A model generated the notes under the pieces. It did no database searches. It was not told the DNA's origin and was given only the letters and a program-made list of their open reading frames with translations. Positions 35,664-42,979 of a stretch of 64,000 nucleotides of DNA are shown here, in pieces (the first letter of the stretch is position 1; every line of letters begins with the position of its first letter). Origin of the DNA: Kordia periserrulae (GTDB lineage: Bacteria > Bacteroidota > Bacteroidia > Flavobacteriales > Flavobacteriaceae); contig NZ_QBKT01000004.1 of assembly GCF_003054265.1 (NCBI RefSeq), positions 186,001 through 250,000 of the forward strand, given 5' to 3'. A program made the translations under genes and the position numbers.

Positions 35664-36520
35664 CACAGAAAGTATTTGTTTAAAAAACCGAGTCCGTTTG
35701 CAATGAAGATACGCGCTAGTTTTGATTTAATCGCTACTGTTTTAGGATTTCCCCATTTTTTATGGAAAATGATGTGTCCCTGTAAGAGCTTTTTTCGTTC
35801 TAACATCCAACGATTTTGCGCTGTGTATATGTATCTCGGAATGTCCTTTTCGGGAATTTCTACATCGTCAAAAAAGGCACTTTTCTTTTTTTCGAGTTCT
35901 TTCGAGACTTTACTTTCTAAGTGTGAAACTTCTGAATTTGCAACCAATACATGTTGTTGACCGTATTTCTGCAACATCAAACTATAATCATCATCTGCAT
36001 AGAAAAAGCTAAAACGCTCATCTAGCAAACCTGTTTTGTCAAATAAAGATTTTTCCGCGATGATACACCAACCGACAATATGACGACGGACTTTGTAACC
36101 AAATTGATAGTTTTCGCCGTTAAAAAAGGTTTTTGGTGTAAATTTACTATCGTAATCCACTGGACAAAATGATTGCACTTTTGGATATTGTTGCTTGACT
36201 TTTAAAATCTCTGTCAACCAGTTTTTCTGAAAGATGAGATCATTATTGAACAAACCAACAAAATCGCCCGAAGCGGCTTTGATTCCTATATTTAGAAACT
36301 TATGAAAGTTGAAATCTTCCGTCGGAATGATGACTTTTACATGTTCTGGAAATTTGAAAGATACCTCGTGAATTTGCTTATTACTTTCTATGAGTAAGAC
36401 TTCAAATTTGACATCAGAATTGTCTTTTTCCGCAGCTATCATACTTTCAATACACTGCAAAGTCATGTCGAAAATCGATTGACTTTTGGTGTTGGACAGT
36501 ATGATGGCAGAAAACAACAT
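35663..36520 (-). CDS. Glycosyltransferase family 2
   Basis: This 285-aa GT-A protein starts LFSAIILSNTKSQSIFDMT, with a catalytic-site-like LFNNDLIFQKNW (DxD region) and a downstream RFSFFYADDDYSLML acidic motif. It resembles rhamnosyltransferase-type GT2 enzymes. It lies between a GT4 and a methyltransferase gene, 1 base after the latter. Confidence 0.82.
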   Translation of the reverse strand: MLFSAIILSNTKSQSIFDMTLQCIESMIAAEKDNSDVKFEVLLIESNKQIHEVSFKFPEHVKVIIPTEDFNFHKFLNIGIKAASGDFVGLFNNDLIFQKNWLTEILKVKQQYPKVQSFCPVDYDSKFTPKTFFNGENYQFGYKVRRHIVGWCIIAEKSLFDKTGLLDERFSFFYADDDYSLMLQKYGQQHVLVANSEVSHLESKVSKELEKKKSAFFDDVEIPEKDIPRYIYTAQNRWMLERKKLLQGHIIFHKKWGNPKTVAIKSKLARIFIANGLGFLNKYFL

Positions 36521-36521
36521 G

Positions 36522-37169
36522 TTATTTTTTTACACAGCGAAATACGTACTGAAATGTAAAGAAGTTTTTGAATAATCCCAATTTTCTGAGAATTCTTGGT
36601 ATGAGTGGAAATCCGCCTTTGTAGGCGCTGTAGCGTTCTACACGCGTGAGTTTTTCTATGTGCATATTGGCTTGATCTACCAAATCTTCAATGTTTTTGA
36701 GGGTAAACCAACGCATGTGTGTTTTATCGTATAATCCGCTAGGTTCGTACGGAAATTTTCCTTTGAATACCAAGTGTTTGATAGTCTCCAAGTGTTGTAC
36801 ATTTGGCAAGGAAATAATCATTTTTCCTGTCGATTTTAATGATTTTTCCAGTTCTGACAATACATGCCACGGATCAATCAAATGTTCTAACACATCGCCT
36901 AAAATGATATAATCGAAATCTTCACCTTTCAAACTTTCTAATAATTCTTGGTCTTCAATGCTTTTTTCAATGACTTTCGTGATGTTTTGTTTGGCATTTT
37001 TTACAGATTCCTCATGTGTTTCTACACCAATTACTTCTGTAGCCATTCCTTGATCGAGCAGCCATTTTCCGTTGATTCCGTTGGAGCAACCGACATCCAA
37101 GACTTTTAAGTTTTCGCCTTCTATGAGTGAAATGATATCTTTTCGAAGTTTTATATAGGCTTGATTCAT
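36522..37169 (-). CDS. Class I SAM-dependent methyltransferase
   Basis: This 215-aa protein has motif I VLDVGCSNGINGKWLL, DYIILGDVLEHL (motif IV) and LSTPNV-like LPNVQHLETI. It resembles Methyltransf_23-type enzymes common in O-antigen loci. It lies next to the Wzt ATPase with a C-terminal carbohydrate-recognition domain. In ABC-exported O-antigens such neighbours often cap the chain and the cap is read by Wzt, so a capping role is a reasonable inference. Confidence 0.83.
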   Translation of the reverse strand: MNQAYIKLRKDIISLIEGENLKVLDVGCSNGINGKWLLDQGMATEVIGVETHEESVKNAKQNITKVIEKSIEDQELLESLKGEDFDYIILGDVLEHLIDPWHVLSELEKSLKSTGKMIISLPNVQHLETIKHLVFKGKFPYEPSGLYDKTHMRWFTLKNIEDLVDQANMHIEKLTRVERYSAYKGGFPLIPRILRKLGLFKNFFTFQYVFRCVKK

Positions 37170-37176
37170 GTTCGGA

Positions 37177-38505
37177 TTAGTTTTTGTCTAACGGTTCTTT
37201 TTTAATCTTCCAAGAGAGCATTGGACGCAGAATTCCTGGCCATTTTCCAGCATACGGTCCGCGCACGCCATCGCCAGTGGTATCGTCAAAGACTTCAAAA
37301 CTTAGCAAATTATCTTCTACCGCGTGAATGATTTCTGGATTGTAATTTCCAACCGCAACTAACAGACTAAATTGTCCTTCCGCCAAGAAATGACGTGGAA
37401 TTGTACAAGTTGCTGTCACGATTCCTTTGTTCTTTTTGTCGTGATATTCCAACCAATCTGGCGCGTTGAATTCGTTGGAAGCAAACAAACGTTGCCCACG
37501 CTCGTTTACCACGTGAATAATTGCTGTATTGTGATATTCGGTGTTTAAATCCCAATATTCTACATCAATAAAAATGTCGTCTCGCACGCTGAAACGATTG
37601 CACAATTCGCCTTTTTCATTGCGAATGGCGGCACTTTTTAAGCGTCCGAAATCGTTTCCTGGCGCGATTTCCATGCGTTCCCATTCGTGATACGGTTTCG
37701 TGTCCAATCCTTGATTGAGATATTCTTGAATGGCTTTGTCAGTATCACCGTCAAAAATGACTTCTCCATCTGCCAAAACCACAGTTCGTTGTGTCAATTT
37801 TTGAATCGCGTCCATGTCGTGACTTACAAATAAAACCGTTCTACCTTCGCCTTTTGCGATGTCTTGCATTTTTCCAATGGCTTTTTTCTGAAATTCTGCA
37901 TCGCCAACGGCTAAGACTTCATCAACTACCAAAATTTCGGGTTCTAAATGTGCGGCTACGGCAAATGCCAAACGTACTTTCATTCCTGAAGAATAGCGTT
38001 TTACAGGCGTGTCTACATAACGTTGTACTCCTGCAAATTCTACAATTTCGTCAAATTTCGATTTGATTTCTGCTTTGGTCATTCCCAAAATAGCACCATT
38101 TAGAAATATATTTTCTTTTCCTGTCAATTCTGGGTGAAATCCTGTACCGACTTCTAATAAGGAAGCAATTCGACCTTTAGAACGAATGATTCCTTGTGTC
38201 GGCATGGTAACTTTCGAGAGAATTTTAAGCAAGGTCGATTTTCCCGCACCATTTTTTCCTATGATTCCCAACACTTCTCCTCTACGCACATCAAAACTTA
38301 CATCTTTGATTGCCCACACATAGTTTGATTTTCCAACGGTATTTCGCTTGTTTCGCTCACCAATTCGTGTGTACGGATCTTCTTTGCCGCGAATTTTATG
38401 CCACCAACGATTCAAATCGTGACTGATGGTTCCTGTGCCAATGACGCCTAAGCGGTATTGTTTGGATAGGTTTTCTACACGTAATATGACTTCTTTCTCC
38501 TGCAT
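37177..38505 (-). CDS. wzt: Polysaccharide ABC transporter ATP-binding protein (Wzt type)
   Basis: This 442-aa protein has an ABC ATPase with Walker A GIIGKNGAGKSTLLKIL (about residue 85), signature YSSGMKVRLAFAVA and Walker B ILVVDEVLAVGDAEF. The last 170 residues form a separate beta-rich domain like the Wzt C-terminal domain that binds the glycan end. Its start overlaps the permease stop by one base. The pair moves undecaprenyl-linked glycan across the inner membrane. Confidence 0.92.
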   Translation of the reverse strand: MQEKEVILRVENLSKQYRLGVIGTGTISHDLNRWWHKIRGKEDPYTRIGERNKRNTVGKSNYVWAIKDVSFDVRRGEVLGIIGKNGAGKSTLLKILSKVTMPTQGIIRSKGRIASLLEVGTGFHPELTGKENIFLNGAILGMTKAEIKSKFDEIVEFAGVQRYVDTPVKRYSSGMKVRLAFAVAAHLEPEILVVDEVLAVGDAEFQKKAIGKMQDIAKGEGRTVLFVSHDMDAIQKLTQRTVVLADGEVIFDGDTDKAIQEYLNQGLDTKPYHEWERMEIAPGNDFGRLKSAAIRNEKGELCNRFSVRDDIFIDVEYWDLNTEYHNTAIIHVVNERGQRLFASNEFNAPDWLEYHDKKNKGIVTATCTIPRHFLAEGQFSLLVAVGNYNPEIIHAVEDNLLSFEVFDDTTGDGVRGPYAGKWPGILRPMLSWKIKKEPLDKN

Positions 38506-39371
38506 TATACCGTGTCTATAAAATTACGTTCTGTTTTATTGAAAATAATCAACCCGAATAAAAATACAATTATGGAGATTCCTAAGGTTAGAAATATAAA
38601 TCCTAAATCTAGTTCTCCTTCTTGAAACACCATGTATCTAAAGGATTCGATAACTCTTGCTAACGGATTGTATTCTACTATCCACGAAACGTATGATGGC
38701 AGTTTTTGTGATACAATCGCAAGTGGATACATCACGGCAGAAACATACATTAAGAGCTGAATTCCGAATTGCACTAAAAAGGTTAAATCGCGGTATTTTG
38801 TCACCATAGAGGAAATGATCATTCCTAAGCCTAGTCCTAACATTCCCATGATGAATACGATTAATGGTAATAATGCCAAGTATGGTGAGATGCTTCCTGC
38901 GCTTCCTTCAATCGCAAAAAATATATAAAACGCTATAAAGATTAAGACTTGAATTCCAAATTTTAAGAGATTGGAAACCGTGATGGATAATGGCATGATG
39001 ACTCTCGGAAAATACACTTTGCCAAAGATATTTTCGTTTTTCTTAAACGTATCAGACGTTGCTTTTAAGCATTCCGAAAAGTAATTCCAAATGGTGATTC
39101 CTGCAAGGTTAAAGAGAAAAGCGTTGACCGTTCCTGTGTTGATATCGGCGATTCCGTTGAAAACTAAGGTAAAGATTACCGAAGTTAATAAGGGTTGAAT
39201 TAAGTACCACAACGGACCTAATACGGTTTGTTTGTACAACGTCACCACATCGCGGCGCACAAAAAGCATCAATAAGTCGCGATATTGCCAAATTTCTTTG
39301 AATTTGAAATCGAGTAGATTGCTTTTTGGCGATATTTCAAATAACCACGTATGTTTTTGGGGCTTGTCCAA
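38505..39371 (-). CDS. wzm: Polysaccharide ABC transporter permease (Wzm type)
   Basis: This 288-aa ABC-2-type permease has six hydrophobic segments after an amphipathic start (YRDLLMLFVRRDVVTLYKQT). It contains the LGPLWYLIQPLLTSVIFT segment typical of Wzm/TagG. The start appears to be a TTG at 39371: a stop lies four codons upstream in frame, and the family N-terminus is present only from there. It forms a unit with Wzt. Confidence 0.9.
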   Translation of the reverse strand: MDKPQKHTWLFEISPKSNLLDFKFKEIWQYRDLLMLFVRRDVVTLYKQTVLGPLWYLIQPLLTSVIFTLVFNGIADINTGTVNAFLFNLAGITIWNYFSECLKATSDTFKKNENIFGKVYFPRVIMPLSITVSNLLKFGIQVLIFIAFYIFFAIEGSAGSISPYLALLPLIVFIMGMLGLGLGMIISSMVTKYRDLTFLVQFGIQLLMYVSAVMYPLAIVSQKLPSYVSWIVEYNPLARVIESFRYMVFQEGELDLGFIFLTLGISIIVFLFGLIIFNKTERNFIDTV

Positions 39372-39388
39372 ACGGATTGCTTTTTAGG

Positions 39389-39763
39389 TTACCAAATGTT
39401 TTCTAAATCCTTTTTCGTGTAGGTATGGTTGCGTTCTACAAACGTCGTGTTTTCCTTGTTTTTGAGCTTTAAACTGCTGTTTTTGGAGAATACGCGCGAT
39501 AATACTGCAAATGGCGTTAAGAAGATAAAGAATACTAATGATAGAATAATTCTTGTATTTATCCAACCAAGTGCTAAGGCAAACTTTTCCCAAACCCATA
39601 CAATGGCACTTTCTATGAAAAAAGACAAAATACCAACACCTAGAGCAATACAAAATAGAACAGTAGCTGATGTATCATAATCAGTTTTCCAAAATAAGTA
39701 ACCAGCAATGAACATAAAGCCAACTACAATAACCAATATTACTTTTGAATTGCTTTCTTTCAT
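39389..39763 (-). CDS. SxtJ-like small membrane protein
   Basis: This 124-aa protein has three or four hydrophobic segments (IVVGFMFIAGYLFW, VLFCIALGVGILSFF, IILSLVFFIFLTPFAV) and a basic C-terminal tail. Size, topology and position match SxtJ, the small membrane protein that commonly accompanies carbamoyltransferases (named from the saxitoxin cluster). It lies 3 bases from the DUF5989 gene. Biochemical role is unknown; it may anchor the carbamoyltransferase to the membrane. Confidence 0.72.
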   Translation of the reverse strand: MKESNSKVILVIVVGFMFIAGYLFWKTDYDTSATVLFCIALGVGILSFFIESAIVWVWEKFALALGWINTRIILSLVFFIFLTPFAVLSRVFSKNSSLKLKNKENTTFVERNHTYTKKDLENIW

Positions 39764-39766
39764 CTG

Positions 39767-39916
39767 TTAGAATAATGTGTAGATAAATGGTGCAATGGCT
39801 GATCCGCCGCCTAATACCAAGATGATTCCTAGTAATAATAGTACGATTATCATTGGCAAAAGCCAGAATTTTTTTCGTTCTTTTAAGAATCTGAATAGAT
39901 CTTTTAAAAACTCCAT
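39767..39916 (-). CDS. DUF5989 family small membrane protein (SxtK-like)
   Basis: This 49-aa gene is easily missed because of its length. It begins MEFLKDLFRFLKERKKFW, followed by one long hydrophobic helix and the C-terminal SAIAPFIYTLF. This matches my memory of DUF5989 very closely. Such proteins accompany carbamoyltransferase and SxtJ genes. It sits between SxtJ-like (3-base gap) and SGNH-hydrolase (3-base gap) genes on the same strand, so it is almost certainly translated. Confidence 0.85.
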   Translation of the reverse strand: MEFLKDLFRFLKERKKFWLLPMIIVLLLLGIILVLGGGSAIAPFIYTLF

Positions 39917-39919
39917 ATT

Positions 39920-41062
39920 TTATTGATTTAAGGTCTTTATAAATGTTGCCAACTCCTCGCCCATTTTTTTGTTTCCCGCAGGATTGAAATGGCAATCGTC
40001 GTATAAATAGTCGCTCGTTTTTGGAATGATAGAATCTGTTTTGAACACAGGAACACCAAATTTCATACTTTCATTGATTGTAACATCGTTAATGCTGTCT
40101 ACTTTTTGTTGCAACTTTTGTGCATTGTAACGAACACCGCCGCGCGAGGTCATCCAATGCCAGTTTTGCAAGGCTTTATCTTCCGTATCCCAAGTGACTA
40201 CTTGTGTGGCAAATATAAGCTTTATATTATTCGCTCGACAAATCCCGATTAAGGTTTTTACTTTATTTGCATAATTGCCGTAATCGGTTGTAGGTAATTG
40301 ATTTTCAACAGGTCGCGCTTGTGTTTTTTTAACCTTTTTCTGGTAATTGGACTCAATTTCAATGGTTTCCAGAGCATCTTCTTCACTTTTGAACGCGTAA
40401 TACAAACGTCGCGGAATTTGAAATTCATATAGAAATACACCCAACATTTTTCCAAAACCTACGTTGTTGTCCTTTTTTTCGGTAGTGTTGAATTTTAGTG
40501 GATTGTCATCGAGCATCAAACGTGTAACGTCGTTGATGCCACAAAAAACAATAACTTCGTCAGGTTGTAGGTGAATGATTCTGTGTGATAACATCGCAAT
40601 ATGATCTTGGATGTTATCACCTGATTTTCCTGCGTTGTAGACTTTTACGATTTTGTTTTGATAGTTTTCACGATTTAAGTTTTCTTGCAACACTTGCGTC
40701 CACACATCTGCATCGTCTATATAAAGACTTTCTGTAGAACTGCCACCAATCGCGAAAATACGATATTCATTACTTGGTTTCGGCATGATGAGTTTATCAC
40801 CGCGAAAACCGTAATTATTAATCGTGAAGTTTGTGGTGTCTTTGTAATTTTCAAATCCTAATAAGCCTTCTTCTGTAGCAAATTGTAGTTTTAGATTCGG
40901 GTCAAATTGCGATTCAATGTACATGTTTCCAATCGGCGGATAAAACATGTTTTGCTTGGCATTTTCATACGGATCAGGCACTGGAAAAAACCACAACACA
41001 ATTTCTGTCAGCACTAAAAGCACCAACAGCACAATGAGATTGTATTTAACTGTTTTCCACAT
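39920..41062 (-). CDS. SGNH/GDSL-type hydrolase, membrane-anchored
   Basis: This 380-aa protein has one N-terminal hydrophobic helix (LIVLLVLLVLTEIVLWFF), then an SGNH domain: block I IFAIGGSSTESLYI (Ser), an internal glycine/asparagine block VFCGINDVTRL, and C-terminal DDCHFNPAGN with the catalytic Asp-x-x-His. It likely removes or transfers acyl groups on the glycan at the periplasmic face. Position between the carbamoyltransferase and DUF5989 genes makes it part of one modification module. Confidence 0.82.
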   Translation of the reverse strand: MWKTVKYNLIVLLVLLVLTEIVLWFFPVPDPYENAKQNMFYPPIGNMYIESQFDPNLKLQFATEEGLLGFENYKDTTNFTINNYGFRGDKLIMPKPSNEYRIFAIGGSSTESLYIDDADVWTQVLQENLNRENYQNKIVKVYNAGKSGDNIQDHIAMLSHRIIHLQPDEVIVFCGINDVTRLMLDDNPLKFNTTEKKDNNVGFGKMLGVFLYEFQIPRRLYYAFKSEEDALETIEIESNYQKKVKKTQARPVENQLPTTDYGNYANKVKTLIGICRANNIKLIFATQVVTWDTEDKALQNWHWMTSRGGVRYNAQKLQQKVDSINDVTINESMKFGVPVFKTDSIIPKTSDYLYDDCHFNPAGNKKMGEELATFIKTLNQ

Positions 41063-41071
41063 AGATAACTA

Positions 41072-42931
41072 CTAATCTAATAAAAATTCTTCTTTCCAGT
41101 CGTCCGTGTCTTGCCAACTTGGTTGTTCTTCTTTTTTATAGACAAAATTTCCTATCACCAAATAGTCCATTTCCGTTCGCATAAAACAGCGATAGGCATC
41201 ATCTGGCGTACATACAATCGGTTCTCCACGAACGTTAAAACTTGTGTTTACTACGACGCCGACACCTGTAATTTTCTTGAATTCGTTGATGAGTTCCCAG
41301 TATTCTGCGTTGGTTTCTTTGTGTACGGTTTGAATTCGTCCAGAAAAATCAATATGCGTAATTGCTGGTAATGACGAGCGTTGTACGTACAATTTTTCAC
41401 GAATTGGCAACGCGTGATAGTTTGCAGGAACTTCGTGTTGGATGTTTGGATGTACTTTGTGTACCAACAGCATGTATGGCGAAATTCCCTCATAATCAAA
41501 GAATTCGTTCACATCTTCCGAAAGTACCGATGGCGCAAACGGACGAAATGATTCTCTATATTTTATTTTGAGATTGAGTTTTTTCTGCATTTCAGGATTG
41601 CGTGCATCGCCTAGAATGCTTCGTCTTCCGAGAGCACGTGGCCCAAATTCCATACGACCTTGCATCCAGCCAATGGCGTTTCCTTCAGAGATGTATTTTG
41701 CGACTTCTTTGGTCAATTCGCTAAAGTCTGAAAAGTGCGTTGCTGTTGCATTGTATTTACGATTGACTTTTTCAACGTCTAAATCTGAGAATTCCGGACC
41801 TAAATACGAACCGCTCATCGCGTCGTTTGGATTTACTTTTCGTTCTTGTTCGAAATAGGTGTAATACGCTGTTAATGCTGCTCCTAACGAACCTCCTGCA
41901 TCTCCTGCTGCTGGTTGAATGAAAATATCTTTAAAAATACCTTCTTTTTGTAATTTTCCATTCGCGACACAGTTGAGCGCAACTCCGCCAGCCATGCATA
42001 AATACTCTGCTCCTGTAATTTCTTTGGCGTGTTTTGCTAGCTTGATGATAATTTCTTCCGTGACTTCCTGAATTGCCAAGCCTAAATCCGAATGTTGTTG
42101 TTCAAATTCTGATTCAGAGGTTCTTCTTGGGAAACCGAACAATTCCTCCCACTTTTTATCATAGACCATGCGCAATCCGACCGCATAGTTAAAATACTGT
42201 TGATCTAACCAAATAGAACCATCATCGTGAATTTTAATCAGCTTCGTTTTGATGATTTCCTTAAATTTTTTGACGCGCTCCGAATTCGGATTCCCGTACG
42301 GCGCCAATCCCATCAATTTGTATTCTCCTGAGTTGACTTTAAATCCTAAGAAATAGGTAAATGCTGAATAGAGCAATCCCACAGAATGCGGAAATTGCAA
42401 TTCTTTGAGCATCGTAATGTCTTTTCCTTCTCCCAAACAGATAGAAGCTGTTGCCCACTCGCCTACACCATCTAAGGTTAAAATAGCCGCTTTTTGATAC
42501 GGTGACGGATAAAACGCACTTGCCGCATGCGATAAGTGATGTTCTGGAAATAGTAGTTTTAGCTTCTTTTTATTGAACGGTTGAATTTCTTTTAATTCGT
42601 CTTTGATGAGCTTTTTTAGGAACATTTTTTCCTTTAACCATACTGGAATTGCAGTGATGAACGACGAAACACCTTTCGGCGAAAAGCCATAGTAGGTTTC
42701 TAGTAAACGTTCAAATTTGAGTAATGGCTTGTCGTAAAAGACAATTGCATCCAAGTCATCAATGGTTTTTCCTGTATATTCCAAGCAGTATTTTACAGCA
42801 TTGGTTGGAAAGGCTGGATCGTGTTTTTTACGTGTAAAACGCTCTTCTTGCGCGGCAGCGACTACTGTGCCATCTTGGACAATTGCTGCGGCAGAATCGT
42901 GGTAAAATGCGGATATTCCTAATATCGTCAT
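41072..42931 (-). CDS. Carbamoyltransferase (NodU/CmcH/SxtI family)
   Basis: The protein is about 619 aa from the ATG at 42931 (MTILGISAFYHDSAAAIV); in-frame ATGs at 42934 and 42943 are alternatives. The YrdC-independent Kae1-like N-terminal domain carries the HHLSHAASAFYPSPY histidines and LTLDGVGEWATAS. The C-terminal domain includes GRMEFGPRALGRRSILGDAR and VVNTSFNVRGEPIV. It transfers a carbamoyl group from carbamoyl phosphate (via carbamoyl-AMP) to a hydroxyl, here most probably of a glycan sugar. Confidence 0.92.
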   Translation of the reverse strand: MTILGISAFYHDSAAAIVQDGTVVAAAQEERFTRKKHDPAFPTNAVKYCLEYTGKTIDDLDAIVFYDKPLLKFERLLETYYGFSPKGVSSFITAIPVWLKEKMFLKKLIKDELKEIQPFNKKKLKLLFPEHHLSHAASAFYPSPYQKAAILTLDGVGEWATASICLGEGKDITMLKELQFPHSVGLLYSAFTYFLGFKVNSGEYKLMGLAPYGNPNSERVKKFKEIIKTKLIKIHDDGSIWLDQQYFNYAVGLRMVYDKKWEELFGFPRRTSESEFEQQHSDLGLAIQEVTEEIIIKLAKHAKEITGAEYLCMAGGVALNCVANGKLQKEGIFKDIFIQPAAGDAGGSLGAALTAYYTYFEQERKVNPNDAMSGSYLGPEFSDLDVEKVNRKYNATATHFSDFSELTKEVAKYISEGNAIGWMQGRMEFGPRALGRRSILGDARNPEMQKKLNLKIKYRESFRPFAPSVLSEDVNEFFDYEGISPYMLLVHKVHPNIQHEVPANYHALPIREKLYVQRSSLPAITHIDFSGRIQTVHKETNAEYWELINEFKKITGVGVVVNTSFNVRGEPIVCTPDDAYRCFMRTEMDYLVIGNFVYKKEEQPSWQDTDDWKEEFLLD

Positions 42932-42979
42932 CATTCGGTTCATCTAGAAACATTCCGTAGAATATTCCTTTTGGGGATT

